From Adhaeretor mobilis (GTDB lineage: Bacteria > Planctomycetota > Planctomycetia > Pirellulales > Lacipirellulaceae), in contig NZ_CP036263.1 of assembly GCF_007741515.1 (NCBI RefSeq), positions 5,257,178 through 5,321,177 of the forward strand: 64,000 nucleotides of DNA, written 5' to 3'. The translations under genes and the position numbers were made by a program. Position 1 is the stretch's first letter, and each line of letters starts with the position of its first letter. Under the pieces are notes generated by a model. It saw only the letters and a list, made by a program, of their open reading frames with translations. It searched no databases and was not told where the DNA came from. Positions 16,066 to 26,343 of this stretch are shown one piece after another.

Positions 16066-16208
16066 CTCGTTCCCACGCTCCTGCGTGGTAATGAGAGATC
16101 TCGCCGCTCTGCGACACATACCCTCGAGCGGGCTTTTCCAAACTCAAAATGCAGGACCGCGGGAGCGGCCAAGTCTTGCGTTCCCGCGTGGGAGCGTGGG
16201 AACGAGGT
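16066..16208. repeat. Dispersed hairpin-pair element (family B), copy 2
   Basis: Left end CTCGTTCCCACGCTCCTGCG at 16066-16085, right end CGTTCCCGCGTGGGAGCGTG near 16179, running into GGAACGAGG. The right end touches the stop codon of the alpha/beta hydrolase gene at 16208, and the left end follows the DUF2617-like stop by 11 bases. Confidence 0.8.
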
Positions 16209-17017
16209 TAGAGACCCTTCAGGAAGTCAGCAAACGCTTCGTTCACCGCTTGCGGATTCTCAAGGGTCGTCATGTGTCCTGCGTTGGGTATCTCTAAGAA
16301 GCTGGCGTTGGGTAGCGCGTTGGCGATGCCCCGCATTTCGGCTGGCGGGCTGATGGCGTCTTCTGCACCGCACACGACTAGCGCGGGGCAGGTGATTTCT
16401 TTCAGTCGCTCAGTCACGTCAGGTCTCGCGGCCATGCCCAATTGAGCGGCGGCCACCGCCAGTGGCGATTGACGCAGGATCATTTCCTTCACCTTTTCTG
16501 CGACGGACGGTGCGTGTTGCTGCTTCGACGTGGCAAGCATCACGGAAAGCATGCTCGTGGCGGCTTCGGTATCTTTGGCAGATTGCATGAGCGAGGCCAT
16601 CTTCTGGCGTTTCTCACGTGCTTCGGGTGGGTCGGCAATCACGCGCGTATCACACGCGATCAGCGCCTTGAGTCGCTCCGGATAGTTCAGCGCGAACTGC
16701 CAGGCGACGTAGCCGCCCATCGAGAACCCGGCCAGCACCACGGGCTCGTTAATCGAAAGCTCGTCGAGAAGTGCGATGATGTCGTCGGCGTACTGGCGCA
16801 TGGTGACACCTTCGGTACCGTCTTGCTCAGTTTGTGTGGAGCCGCCATAACCGCGCAGGTTGGGCACGATCACCTGATAGCCGGCCGAGAGAGCCTCCAC
16901 CTGCGGTTGCCACATCTGTGCGTCGAGTGGGAAGCCGTGCAACAGCACCACTGGGGTGCCCTTGCCGTGGGTCTCGTAGGTCAGTTGGATACCGTTGATA
17001 CTGGTGGTGCTATTCAT
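16208..17017 (-). CDS. Alpha/beta hydrolase
   Basis: 269 residues, cytosolic. Oxyanion-hole motif LLHGFPLD at about 25-32, nucleophile elbow GF-S99-MGG, acid in VVCGAEDAISPP and catalytic H248 in NAGHMTT. The length and motifs match the pimeloyl-CoA methyl ester esterase/3-oxoadipate enol-lactonase type of alpha/beta hydrolases. The substrate cannot be assigned; neighbours give no pathway. Confidence 0.85.
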   Translation of the reverse strand: MNSTTSINGIQLTYETHGKGTPVVLLHGFPLDAQMWQPQVEALSAGYQVIVPNLRGYGGSTQTEQDGTEGVTMRQYADDIIALLDELSINEPVVLAGFSMGGYVAWQFALNYPERLKALIACDTRVIADPPEAREKRQKMASLMQSAKDTEAATSMLSVMLATSKQQHAPSVAEKVKEMILRQSPLAVAAAQLGMAARPDVTERLKEITCPALVVCGAEDAISPPAEMRGIANALPNASFLEIPNAGHMTTLENPQAVNEAFADFLKGL

Positions 17018-17100
17018 GGGTTTGCAATTTCAGGCAAGTACTTGGTTTCAGGTAATGTTAGCCACCGACCTTGTTCGACGGCAAACGGGCGTGGGGCATA

Positions 17101-18945
17101 TCATGACGCTTCCGCTTTCTCAGGCACCGGCTTCGTCGGCAGCCCCTTCTCCCTGCGTTTCTCAAGCTCTTTCTCAAACTGCACGAGCTTGCGTTGCATG
17201 ACTTGCACGTAGGGTTGGCCCGCGACGGCGAGGCGTTGAAACTCGACCGCTTTCTCGTAATTACCCGCGGTGAAATAGCAGTGGGCGAGGGTGTCTTGGA
17301 ACCCGGCTTCGCCTGGAGAGAGTTCCAGTGACTTTTGCGAGTAGGCAATCGCTTTTTGATAATCGCCTTCTGTGTTTCCGATTAGCCAAGCCCACTGGTT
17401 ATAGAGCCCCGCGATGTGGGGATAGCTGTCGATTAGTTCCTGCTGCTTGCGACTGACGCGACGGATTCGTGCGAGGGTGCGCTTGCGATAATCCTCATCC
17501 GAGCCCTGGGCGTGATACATCGCAATGAGAATGTCCGCGTTGTCCTCGTAGGCAGCAGCGGCTTGCTCTAGTTTCTTGGCTTGATTTTTATAGTCTTCCA
17601 GTGACTGGTAGTAACACGCCTCGTAGTAGAGACGCTGCGCGTAGAAGGCGGCCAACGGTTCATTGCCATGCTCGAGATAGGTGCGATGCAGCTTTTTCTT
17701 TTCGCCCGGATTCTTATCGAGCGCATCGCAGGAAGCCGCCAGAAGATCGGCCGCTTCGCGATCGTTACCGCTATCGTGTAGCCACAGAGCGAGCGACTGC
17801 CTCGCGGACATCGCCAGGGGGTCGATTTCCGCAAAACCGTCGATCACATAGCGCCATTCTCGTTTCGCCCAATCCAGGCGGCCCAGTTCCTGGAGAGCCC
17901 CCCCCAGAGCGACACGTTGCTCGTCGTCGTCGTCGATGAGGTCCCATGCTTTGGTAGCCGTGGTTTCCGCCGCGTCCCCCTTGCCCTGCTTGCCATAGGC
18001 GTTGGCTAAGTAGTAAAGAACGAGCCGTTCCTTGCAAATTTCTTTCTCGAAACGCGACTCGAATTGTTCGAGCACGTCCCAGCGCTCGTTCTCGGTGATC
18101 CAATCGATCGCATAGATCAGGCCGCGCGTCCTTTGCAATTGCGGGCTGCCCGCGGCAGTGAGGCTGGTAAGCTCAACGCTTCGCACCAGCGAAGCAGTTG
18201 TTTCGTCGAGCAGCTCGAGCCGATTGCATAGTTTGAGTTCGTGATCGAGTAGCAAGTACACGATGTCTGAGGACGTCTTGTCCTGGCCTTCCGTTGCTAC
18301 CAGTTCGATCTCGCTTTCAATAAACGCAGCCCAGCGAGCAACCGTCTCTGCGGGGGAGTTCAATTCTACGAAGATGAGTCGAATCCACTCGATAGGCGTC
18401 CGTTTGCTTGTACCGCACTCCTGAAGTACCCTCTGCTCGGCTTGCTTGAGCGCTGCGGGGTCCATGTCTGTGAGTTGCAACGCCGCAAGGCGAGCGATCT
18501 CTGGCGATGCCTCAAAGCGGGCCACGCGAGCAATTGCCGGTGCGCCAGCTGCTTCTGGCAGGGCGACAAGTTGTTCGATCCGCAGTCTGCGTTCCTCTTG
18601 GTTCAGCTCGTTGTAGCGAGCTAGAATTCTACGCACTTCGGTCGGATCGTCGTCTCGCAACCAATCGACTTGCAGCTTGTGCAAGATGTAGCTGACGCGG
18701 GAGGCGATTTCCAAATCGCGATGCCGCTCATTTTGCTTCAGTTGATCGAACGCCTCGTGTCCCAGTTGCAAGAGCTGCTGTTCTGCGGCTTCACGAACGT
18801 GGTACTCGTCGTCTCCTAATTGAGAGATGAGCGCGTCGAGTTCTTCAGTGGACGGGATTGTGCTCGCTTGTGCGAGGAGTTCTTCGGGAGACAGGAGGAG
18901 CGCAAAGGCAATCAGAGCAGCGAAGAGTAGTTGTGAAATAGTCAT
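17101..18945 (-). CDS. Exported HEAT/TPR-repeat protein
   Basis: 614 residues from the ATG at 18945, which opens a signal peptide (MTISQLLFAALIAFALLLSP). Residues 30-180 hold HEAT-like helical repeats (LGDDEYHVREAAEQQLLQLG, then EIARLAALQL). The C-terminal third contains TPRs, most clearly YNQWAWLIGNTEGDYQKAIAYS and AHCYFTAGNYEKAVEFQRLA. This combination with a leading HEAT-like segment recurs in planctomycetes and suggests a protein-protein scaffold in the periplasm. No catalytic motif. It follows the response-regulator gene by 71 bp and may share its transcript. Confidence 0.75.
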   Translation of the reverse strand: MTISQLLFAALIAFALLLSPEELLAQASTIPSTEELDALISQLGDDEYHVREAAEQQLLQLGHEAFDQLKQNERHRDLEIASRVSYILHKLQVDWLRDDDPTEVRRILARYNELNQEERRLRIEQLVALPEAAGAPAIARVARFEASPEIARLAALQLTDMDPAALKQAEQRVLQECGTSKRTPIEWIRLIFVELNSPAETVARWAAFIESEIELVATEGQDKTSSDIVYLLLDHELKLCNRLELLDETTASLVRSVELTSLTAAGSPQLQRTRGLIYAIDWITENERWDVLEQFESRFEKEICKERLVLYYLANAYGKQGKGDAAETTATKAWDLIDDDDEQRVALGGALQELGRLDWAKREWRYVIDGFAEIDPLAMSARQSLALWLHDSGNDREAADLLAASCDALDKNPGEKKKLHRTYLEHGNEPLAAFYAQRLYYEACYYQSLEDYKNQAKKLEQAAAAYEDNADILIAMYHAQGSDEDYRKRTLARIRRVSRKQQELIDSYPHIAGLYNQWAWLIGNTEGDYQKAIAYSQKSLELSPGEAGFQDTLAHCYFTAGNYEKAVEFQRLAVAGQPYVQVMQRKLVQFEKELEKRREKGLPTKPVPEKAEAS

Positions 18946-19016
18946 AGGTGGTCCGTGCGAGCCAACCCTGTGGTAGCACTGTGCTCGCTGGCTTCTTCCC
19001 TGGTAACTCAGCAACC

Positions 19017-19454
19017 CTAGCGGTTGCTTTCCATCTCTTCGATGTAGCGACGTAGTCGTTCTAGCTCGTCGGTGACGCTACGGAGCTTGAGCATATTCTG
19101 GACGCGCTTGAGCAATTCGATCTTGTCGACTGGCTTGGAGAGGAAGTCGTCTGTGCCGGAATTAACGGCCCGTTCCATGTCGCCCAGTTCGTTGAGCGCA
19201 GTGACCATCAGCACCATCACACCGCTGGTCTCTTCGCCCTGCTTGAGGCGTTCGCACACTTCGAATCCGCTCAACTTGGGCATCATCACGTCAAGCAGAA
19301 TGAGATCGGGCTTGAAGGAGGCCACCTTATCGAGCGTATCTTGCCCATCGACGGCCACTTCGGTGTCGACATCGATCTCGCCGAGATAGGCCTGCATGAG
19401 CTCAACGTTGGCTTCGTTGTCGTCGGCGATGAGTACGCGGTGTTTGTCTGACAT
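19017..19454 (-). CDS. Single-domain response regulator (CheY-like)
   Basis: 145 residues. Receiver residues are complete: acidic pair D11-D12, phospho-acceptor D55 (LILLD-VMMP), switch T85 (VTA) and K107 (KPVD). After the receiver comes a short helical tail of about 25 residues (VTDELERLRRYIEEMESNR), likely a coiled coil. There is no output domain. No histidine kinase gene is adjacent, so it is an orphan. Confidence 0.92.
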   Translation of the reverse strand: MSDKHRVLIADDNEANVELMQAYLGEIDVDTEVAVDGQDTLDKVASFKPDLILLDVMMPKLSGFEVCERLKQGEETSGVMVLMVTALNELGDMERAVNSGTDDFLSKPVDKIELLKRVQNMLKLRSVTDELERLRRYIEEMESNR

Positions 19455-19472
19455 GATGTGTCTCTCTTATTT

Positions 19473-19696
19473 GGATGAACCACAAAGGGCACAAAGAACA
19501 CGAAGATAATCCCCAGGCTCTAATCTCGAAGCCAATATGGGGTTTCTCTGGGTTGGTAGTCGGTGTGAGATAACTGTCTGAATTATCGCACCGTAATGCA
19601 CATTCAGGTAAAACCGACTCTCAAAAACTTGGACATCCTGGAAGCCTTGTGCAATGAGGTGCGACCTTTGTGCTCTTTGTGTCCTTTGTGGTCAAA
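19473..19696. repeat. Dispersed ACCACAAAG-type inverted pair (family E), copy 1
   Basis: TGAACCACAAAGGGCACAAA at 19475-19494 and its reverse-type partner CTTTGTGTCCTTTGTGGTCA ending near 19692 fill most of the gap between the response regulator and glyA. Related copies lie at 56446-56480 and 57001-57213. Confidence 0.7.
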
Positions 19697-19707
19697 AATT
19701 TACAGAC

Positions 19708-20970
19708 TCAAGCGGATGCCGTTTCACATGCCGCGGCGGGGACTGGGAATTGCTGGCACAGTTCACTCACTTGGCTGCGCACTGACTGCAGGACCGTGTT
19801 GTCTTCCGGTGAGGAAAGGGCCTGCAGGATCCAGTCGCCCACTTGTTTCATTTCCGCGGTGCCCATGCCACGCGAGGTGAGCGCCGGCGTACCGATGCGA
19901 ATGCCTGAGGGGTCCATCGGTTGGCGTTGGTCGTAGGGAATCATGTTCATATTGACCGTGATGCCACAAGCGTCGAGCGCATTCTCCGCCTGTTTGCCAC
20001 CGATACCTAGCGGTGTCACATCGACGAGCATGAGATGATTCTCGGTGCCGCCGCTCACAAGGTTCAACCCGCCTGCAAGCAGTACTTCCGCGAGAACCGC
20101 AGCATTGTCGATTACCTGCTGGGCGTAGACTTTGAATTCCGGCTTGAGAGCCTCGCCGAAGCAAACCGCCTTGCCGGCGATCACGTGCATGAGCGGGCCA
20201 CCCTGCAGGCCGGGGAAGACACGGCTGTTGAGGATTTTGGCGTATTTCTTCTTCGCCAGCACCAGACCGCCTCGCGGGCCGCGGAGCGTTTTGTGTGTGG
20301 TGCTCGTCACAAAGTCCGCGACTGGTACGGGATTGTCGTGCAGCCCGGCGGCAACGAGTCCCGCGTAGTGGGCCATATCGACCATGAGTTTCGCACCGAC
20401 GTCATTGGCGATCTCAGCAAACTTGGCGTGGGGAATCTCGCGCGGGTAGGCACTAGCTCCGGCAACGATGAGCTTCGGCTTGTGCTCTTTGGCGAGCTTG
20501 GCGACTTGATCGAAATCGATGCGATGATCGTCTTCGCGAACGCCGTAGCTTACGAAGTTGTAAAGGATGCCTGAGATATTGAGATGCATACCATGCGTGA
20601 GATGCCCGCCGTGAGCCAGGTCGAGCCCGAGAACCGTATCGCCCGGTTCCAGGGCAGCCAAGTAGATGGCCATGTTGGCTTGGGAGCCGGAGTGCGGTTG
20701 CACGTTGGCGAACTCTGCACCGAATAGCTCTTTCGCACGATCGCGAGCCAGGGTCTCGACTACGTCTACGTGTTCGCAACCACCGTAGTAGCGACGTCCA
20801 GGGTAGCCTTCGGCATATTTGTTGGTCAGCACACTCCCAGCGGCCTGCATGACGGCAGGGCTGGTGTAGTTCTCGCTGGCGATCATTTCGAGGCCATCTT
20901 GTTGGCGCTCGATTTCGTTGGCTACGGCTGACCAGATTTCGGGGTCGTTGTCTGCTAGAAAGTTAGGCAT
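19708..20970 (-). CDS. glyA: Serine hydroxymethyltransferase
   Basis: 420 residues, full length. The PLP-lysine motif TSTTHKTLRGPRGG is intact, the start ERQQDGLEMIASENYTSPAV is typical, and the tetrahydrofolate-site regions (EGYPGRRYYGG, HGGHLTHG) are present. It interconverts serine and glycine with transfer of a one-carbon unit to tetrahydrofolate. It stands alone on the minus strand; thyA and folA of the same one-carbon network lie 36 kb away. Confidence 0.96.
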   Translation of the reverse strand: MPNFLADNDPEIWSAVANEIERQQDGLEMIASENYTSPAVMQAAGSVLTNKYAEGYPGRRYYGGCEHVDVVETLARDRAKELFGAEFANVQPHSGSQANMAIYLAALEPGDTVLGLDLAHGGHLTHGMHLNISGILYNFVSYGVREDDHRIDFDQVAKLAKEHKPKLIVAGASAYPREIPHAKFAEIANDVGAKLMVDMAHYAGLVAAGLHDNPVPVADFVTSTTHKTLRGPRGGLVLAKKKYAKILNSRVFPGLQGGPLMHVIAGKAVCFGEALKPEFKVYAQQVIDNAAVLAEVLLAGGLNLVSGGTENHLMLVDVTPLGIGGKQAENALDACGITVNMNMIPYDQRQPMDPSGIRIGTPALTSRGMGTAEMKQVGDWILQALSSPEDNTVLQSVRSQVSELCQQFPVPAAACETASA

Positions 20971-21179
20971 GGAAATTCGCTATTAGCTATTGGCGTGAAT
21001 ATCTGAGCCCTCCATTGTCGAAGGGTCGCGCGAGGGTGTCAATCGGGCTCGCATAAGCGGATTTCGCTGCAGAGCTTGCCCGCCGCGCGGTTCTTTCGCC
21101 AGATTAGTCGAAGACGCTGAGGTTTTCGGCGAGGTGCAGTTCACGATGAGGCGAAGTCCACGGCGACCAAGGTAGTCGG

Positions 21180-22508
21180 CTAACGGGGCGTGGTACCAGT
21201 GATCGTCACTTTGAGAATCCCCTTATTGTCGTTCAAGCGTGCCGGGTGGTCGTTGACGCGGAGATAAAGCACGCTATCGACCTTCGGCTCTAGGGTACCA
21301 GCTAGACCGATGGGTAGCGGGTTGAGAAAGCTGCCGGCACCTGACGTACTCTCCAGCGGTGCCAGAGCCGCCAGAAGTTTGCCAAGGGGCTCTCCGGCGT
21401 GGTACTCGAGAGTTACTCCGCCGGGCTCGCATGCCCACGGCATAGGAGGTGTAGCTGCGCGATCGAGCGCGATTTGATATCGTCCTTCGGCAGTGAGCCG
21501 ATAGGTTTTCCCCGCTACAAGCTTCCAGCCAGTCGATTGCCAGCCGCGATTGGTGGCGACTTCGATGGTCGTGCTATTGTTATTTAGTTCTGTCAGCTCG
21601 CGCTCCTGCAGGTTCATGCGCTCGAAGTCGTAGCCGTAATCCAGCGTGGCGATCATCGCCAGCCAGTTGCGTTCCAGCAGTGCCCAATCCTGTTGGCCCA
21701 CTTGTTGTTTGAAACGACGACTGAGTTGCGGGCGATTGACTGTCTTTTGCAGTCCGTGGAATTTCTTTTGGAAAGTCGGATGGTTTTCTAGCAGCGATGC
21801 GAGTGCCCAACTCCAGGCGTATTCCGTCGTGGTAAGTACGCGTCGATTGTCGATTCGCATGACCTCGCTCAAAGACAATGGCTTGCCCGCGGCGACGGCA
21901 TCACGAATAAGCTTCACGCGGCCCCACATAGGTACCTCTTCGCGCGAGCTAGGCATGACGGCTAATTGCAGCTTGCCTGACTGCCAGTAATGTGTGCCCA
22001 TAAGTTCTGCCAGACCCTCCATGTGCCAGCCTGGCCCGCAGCCTTTCAGAAATTCCAGCATGAAGGCGTGTGTGCCTTCGTGTAGCAGCAGGTGACGACG
22101 GTAGTAGTTGCTGGGCTGCTCTTTGAGCCACAGCTCGCGATCGTGCGCAAAGCCATTGAGAAAGTTGGGTCGATCGCTGGGCAACAGATCCAATTCCTCG
22201 AACTTCTCACGGTCTTTGATGAGAAAGCCCTGCACACGCCACGTAGCAGTCGCCTCTAACGGTACGCCAAAGTACTTCGCCCACACTGGCACCGCCGCAT
22301 CGAAGACGGATGGAAGCTCATCGACCGATTCGCTCGCTGGCAAGTCGGTAAAGAGACGCAAGTGCTTGCCGCGCAGCTCGCGCAGACCAGAGCCTTGGGC
22401 GGCCTGAACATCGACTTTGTGTGGCGGGGGGAGTTGGAGTTGCGATTGGGCTTGGGCTTGGGATGCCCCGAGTAGAATCAGCCCGGCAAGGAGTATTATG
22501 AGTCGCAT
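21180..22508 (-). CDS. Secreted DUF1570-type metallopeptidase
   Basis: 442 residues with a signal peptide (MRLIILLAGLILLGASQAQA). The gluzincin motif H143-E144-GT-H147 is followed by WHMEGLAE, whose Glu at 164 or 168 is a plausible third zinc ligand. This is the arrangement of the DUF1570 family abundant in planctomycetes. The C-terminal 130 residues look beta-rich and may be a carbohydrate- or PPC-like domain. Substrate unknown. Confidence 0.7.
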   Translation of the reverse strand: MRLIILLAGLILLGASQAQAQSQLQLPPPHKVDVQAAQGSGLRELRGKHLRLFTDLPASESVDELPSVFDAAVPVWAKYFGVPLEATATWRVQGFLIKDREKFEELDLLPSDRPNFLNGFAHDRELWLKEQPSNYYRRHLLLHEGTHAFMLEFLKGCGPGWHMEGLAELMGTHYWQSGKLQLAVMPSSREEVPMWGRVKLIRDAVAAGKPLSLSEVMRIDNRRVLTTTEYAWSWALASLLENHPTFQKKFHGLQKTVNRPQLSRRFKQQVGQQDWALLERNWLAMIATLDYGYDFERMNLQERELTELNNNSTTIEVATNRGWQSTGWKLVAGKTYRLTAEGRYQIALDRAATPPMPWACEPGGVTLEYHAGEPLGKLLAALAPLESTSGAGSFLNPLPIGLAGTLEPKVDSVLYLRVNDHPARLNDNKGILKVTITGTTPR

Positions 22509-22514
22509 GCAAAT

Positions 22515-22545
22515 CCATGTTAGCCGTCGAGCTTGCTCGCCGTCG
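22515..22545. repeat. Short dispersed palindrome
   Basis: GTTAGCCGTCGAGCTTGCTC continuing CGCCG. The reverse complement of the same sequence occurs at about 36366-36391. It lies just upstream of the DUF1570 gene start. Confidence 0.5.
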
Positions 22546-22626
22546 GGGTATTACGAGTCAATAAACATTCAATTTTTCGACACCGTCCAGTACAAGAACT
22601 GAATACCTGGCCCATTATACCAACCC

Positions 22627-25600
22627 TCACCGCCCGCGGAACAATTTCTCTAGCTGTCGGTTGATCTCATCACCAAGTACCTGCCCGGCGGCGTTCTGTA
22701 GTAGTTCGGCTATTACCTTGTCTTCGATCCGCCAGCGAGTGAGCGTGCCGCGCACGGGTATCTGCAGCTTTTGTCCTGCTAGCGAGCGGAAGTACTTGCT
22801 GCCTCGCACCCACTTTTCTTGCACAGGGATTTCCAGGTCGAGCCACAGCTGCTCGTCGAAGCTCACCCAACCCGTCGAGCGCACCGGCACGTCGTCTACC
22901 AGGAACTTCATCTCGCGGTGGTAGACTTTGCCATCGACGACTCGCAGTTCGATCGTTTGCTCTTGCATCGTGATGCCATCGCCGGCGGGAACCGCGCCAC
23001 CGGTGGGCAGTTCGCGGCCGCGGGCGAGCATGCCGATTTGGCGTAGCAGGTCGACCATCGGTTTGGTGTTCGGGCCGGGGAGAATCGCCAACCGGTGAAC
23101 ATTAAGTTGCCCACCGAGGTCGGCGTTCTTCGGCTCGTCGAGCGGGATGTTCGCACCATCGAGGTTGATCGAGAACTCCCCTTCAGCGCGGGTCGCGCCG
23201 GCGAGAATCGGCGCGGCATATTTGAGTAGTGACTCGCTTACTTCCTGGGAGATCGACACATTCTGCACGAGCGGGCCCTTGGGCAGTTGCAACACACGCG
23301 GTGGCGGATCAAGTAGCACACGGGGCTGCGCGGTCACGCGACCCTGCCCTACGCTTAAGTCGATTGGTTGGAACAGCAACTTACCCTCTTTGAGCGTGCC
23401 CTGCACACTCGCCTGTCCGAAATTCAAACCGTAGAGATTAGCAGCAGCCCAGCCGGTTTCGCCGGTGACTTGCCAACGCTGCGACCAGTGCCGTGGTGCC
23501 GCAGTCGGATTCACGCTGACTGCGACTTCGTTCAAGACAGCTGCAAACTGCACACGTGCCCGGTTGGCACCTTCGAGCTTGGCGCCGGGGCCGAGGGTTT
23601 CGGTGATCAGCTGTTCGACGGCCGCTGAATCGTAGGACAATGCCAAATCGCCCTGCAAGCGCTGTTGCGTGCTGACTTCTTCAAGCGTTGCGGTGCCAGC
23701 AGCTTCTAGGGTTTGGCTGACGGCTCTCAGATTGGTGATTTGCAAACGGTCGATCGCCTGCTGGTAGGCCACGCGGCCGCCCAGTTCCAGCTTCGGCTCG
23801 CTCCACAAGAGCTTGGGCGTTCGAGAATTGGCACCGGCGCTGCTCTCGGATCCGACAAGCTCTAAATTGCTAGCCGTGCAAGTGACTTCCGCAGCAGCTT
23901 CCTGCGTGTTGCTATCCAAGAGAATCCGGCCGACGGCATTTCCTCGCGGCCAGGGAGACTCCCCCCCGACTAATCCACCCAGTGCGGCCACGCGCTCGAG
24001 GTCTGCGCGATACGCAATTTCTCCGCGTGCCAGCGGCGGAGCGTCGGCGGCGAATTGCACGGCGAGGTCGCGTGTCCTAGCTGCAATGGTGCTAGTTGTG
24101 AGCTCTAATTGATGCGAGTCAAGCGAGCTCGTCGCGGATTCCCAACGAAAATCGCCCGTAAGCTTTGCCTTGGGTTCCTCGAATCGCACTTCGCCCCAGT
24201 TGCCGCGTAGATCGTCGACTTCTACGAGCGAGTTCACCAAATGCACATAGCCAGGACCACTGCGCAGTTCTGCGTCGAGCGTTGCGGCACCATTGATTTG
24301 TTCTGGGATGCCATCGACCCAAGGTCGCAGTCGCCCGGCCCAACGTACGAGCGGGCCACTGCCGGTGATACGTGCGGCGATTGTCTTGCTCGACGGAACT
24401 GTCTGGCCAGTCGCTGCGGGGTTGCTCGGGACGGGTGCAGGGGCGGCAAGCTGGAGTGGCTCTAGCAGTTCCACATTGAACACGTCGTTCACACCCAATA
24501 GATTTACGGTCCCTTTAATGAGTTGCGTCGGCTGCAAGCCCCGATGTTGACCGCTGGTTTGCACATCGAGGCGTAATTGCTCGTCTGCCCACACAAGTTG
24601 TTTGTTGTGTCGAATGTTCACTTTCTCAAAGTCGGCTCGTAGCGTCGCCATGAAGCCGGTCTCACTCGTATCGCGCAGCGTGAGCTTGCCGCCGCCGGTG
24701 CCTTCAAGTTCCCACTCGGCAAGATCGATGAACTGTCCCAACTGACTCGCGAGTTGGTTGAGATCGAAACGGAACGTGCCATCGGCACCCTCGGCCACGG
24801 CGTTGAGTTTGGCTGAGGCAAAGGGAGAGCGGAATGTGACGGTGCTGAGTTGCGGGCGCGGCGTGGCATTAGCCGCTAAGCCGCGAGCGGCAATCAGTTC
24901 CGCGTAGGCTTCCACCGGGTCGTCCCAGCGGATTTCGCGCTCGCCGTCCGTACCACGCAGATCCTGGACCTTGGCTGCGATGTCCCAGTGGCGCGCGGAT
25001 GCGTTTGCGCCACCACTGCCCTCAAGAGCACCGTTACCACCGAGACTTCGCGCCGTGAGCGAAACCGTACCCGAGTCAACTTCCACTCCGGGACGCAGTT
25101 GCAAGGTGTTTGGCAGTTGTTTGGTGAGTGCAACCAGATCGATGTTACCAGTGATTGTGGAATCGTCTGTCGGTAGCGTGTCGAGACTCAGCCGACGTAG
25201 CTCGTTGATGTTGAAGGTGCCGCGTGCATCGCCCTCAAACCAATCGCCACTCGCTTTGAGTTGCTCGACAAGAATGCGATCGCCGGCCACCGATAGATTT
25301 GCGTCCAACGATGCATCTGTCATTTGCAAGATGTCTCCTGAGAGCGCGTCGGCAGTGAACTTCGTGTTGGCCAGATCGACGCGGCCGCTGGCTTGCAGCT
25401 TGGCAGTGGGCTGGGCGCTCGCTGGCTGGGCTCCCGTTGGCTGAGCCTGCCCGACGGGCGGCAATTGCCAATCGACGGTGATGTCTGAGGAAGCTACCCC
25501 AAGCACTCGTCCGCCAGGCATGGCACGTGCGAGCCACGGTTCGAGTGGTTGCAGCGGCAAGCGATTCGAGATGAGTTTGAGTTGCTGCCGTCCCTGGCCG

Positions 25601-26343
25601 AGCGACTGCACGCGAAACTGCACCTGTCCTGGCTGGGAAGCGAGGGCCGCATCTGACGAAACCATCTGCACGTTGGCCGTGCCATCGGCTAGCCAAGTGC
25701 CCTCGGTCGAGTTTGCCGTGGCATTGACGTTCAGGCCGTTGACATTCCACTGTTGACCGGTCGTTGCATCCATTGCTGCCAGTCCGCCATCGACGATTTC
25801 AATCGCGACGTTTATGTCCGTGCGTTGAGGTTCCAGCGAGACATCTTGGTCGATCGGCGTTTGTTGACTTTCCGTTTGAAAGCCAGCTAGTGCCGTTTCC
25901 CAATTACTGCCCTGCGGATTAGTTTTGAGATAGATCTCAGGTCGCACAATTTTTATGGTGCCCAAATTGCGCCGGTTGGTGAGCAGTGCCGTCAAGGAGC
26001 GATCGAGCGTCACACTTTTCGCAGTGAACAGCGGCAGCCCCTCCGCGTCCAGCCAGCTCACGTTGGTGAGGGTTTGGTTGCCCGTCCATCCGAGTGACGC
26101 GCCCTCAGAGGTGACACGTCCTGCACCGGCGGGAATCGCCCGAGCGAGCGCGGCATCGCGCAGTGGCGTGTTTGCGACAATCGTGGGCAGCAGAGCCGTC
26201 AGTCCGCCGAGCAACAACAGCAGTGCGAACAGAAATCGACGCCGTCGTCTTTTGCCCCGTGCATGGCGCGAGGGACCAAGGGTTAGCGGCTCGATAGGTT
26301 CCGTAGGGGCTGGTTTCAAAGAACTTCGTCGGCGACGAGCCAT
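22627..26343 (-). CDS. AsmA-like giant membrane-anchored protein
   Basis: 1238 residues from ATG 26343. A basic stretch (KRRRRRF) precedes a transmembrane helix (LFALLLLLGGLTALLPTIVA, about 37-56), after which the protein is periplasmic. The start of the soluble part (GAGRVTSEGASLGWTGNQTL, then PLFTAKSVTLDRSL) and long runs of short beta strands resemble the AsmA/TamB/YhdP superfamily, which forms lipid-transfer grooves between membranes. The C-terminus, with LQIPVRGTLTRWRIED, is also typical of this group. Exact orthology is unclear. Confidence 0.7.
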   Translation of the reverse strand: MARRRRSSLKPAPTEPIEPLTLGPSRHARGKRRRRRFLFALLLLLGGLTALLPTIVANTPLRDAALARAIPAGAGRVTSEGASLGWTGNQTLTNVSWLDAEGLPLFTAKSVTLDRSLTALLTNRRNLGTIKIVRPEIYLKTNPQGSNWETALAGFQTESQQTPIDQDVSLEPQRTDINVAIEIVDGGLAAMDATTGQQWNVNGLNVNATANSTEGTWLADGTANVQMVSSDAALASQPGQVQFRVQSLGQGRQQLKLISNRLPLQPLEPWLARAMPGGRVLGVASSDITVDWQLPPVGQAQPTGAQPASAQPTAKLQASGRVDLANTKFTADALSGDILQMTDASLDANLSVAGDRILVEQLKASGDWFEGDARGTFNINELRRLSLDTLPTDDSTITGNIDLVALTKQLPNTLQLRPGVEVDSGTVSLTARSLGGNGALEGSGGANASARHWDIAAKVQDLRGTDGEREIRWDDPVEAYAELIAARGLAANATPRPQLSTVTFRSPFASAKLNAVAEGADGTFRFDLNQLASQLGQFIDLAEWELEGTGGGKLTLRDTSETGFMATLRADFEKVNIRHNKQLVWADEQLRLDVQTSGQHRGLQPTQLIKGTVNLLGVNDVFNVELLEPLQLAAPAPVPSNPAATGQTVPSSKTIAARITGSGPLVRWAGRLRPWVDGIPEQINGAATLDAELRSGPGYVHLVNSLVEVDDLRGNWGEVRFEEPKAKLTGDFRWESATSSLDSHQLELTTSTIAARTRDLAVQFAADAPPLARGEIAYRADLERVAALGGLVGGESPWPRGNAVGRILLDSNTQEAAAEVTCTASNLELVGSESSAGANSRTPKLLWSEPKLELGGRVAYQQAIDRLQITNLRAVSQTLEAAGTATLEEVSTQQRLQGDLALSYDSAAVEQLITETLGPGAKLEGANRARVQFAAVLNEVAVSVNPTAAPRHWSQRWQVTGETGWAAANLYGLNFGQASVQGTLKEGKLLFQPIDLSVGQGRVTAQPRVLLDPPPRVLQLPKGPLVQNVSISQEVSESLLKYAAPILAGATRAEGEFSINLDGANIPLDEPKNADLGGQLNVHRLAILPGPNTKPMVDLLRQIGMLARGRELPTGGAVPAGDGITMQEQTIELRVVDGKVYHREMKFLVDDVPVRSTGWVSFDEQLWLDLEIPVQEKWVRGSKYFRSLAGQKLQIPVRGTLTRWRIEDKVIAELLQNAAGQVLGDEINRQLEKLFRGR

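Noticed and set aside
16442..17212. Plus-strand open frame of 256 codons opposite the alpha/beta hydrolase
   Set aside because: It is antisense to a complete hydrolase with all catalytic motifs; its His-rich translation is typical of a reverse-strand shadow.
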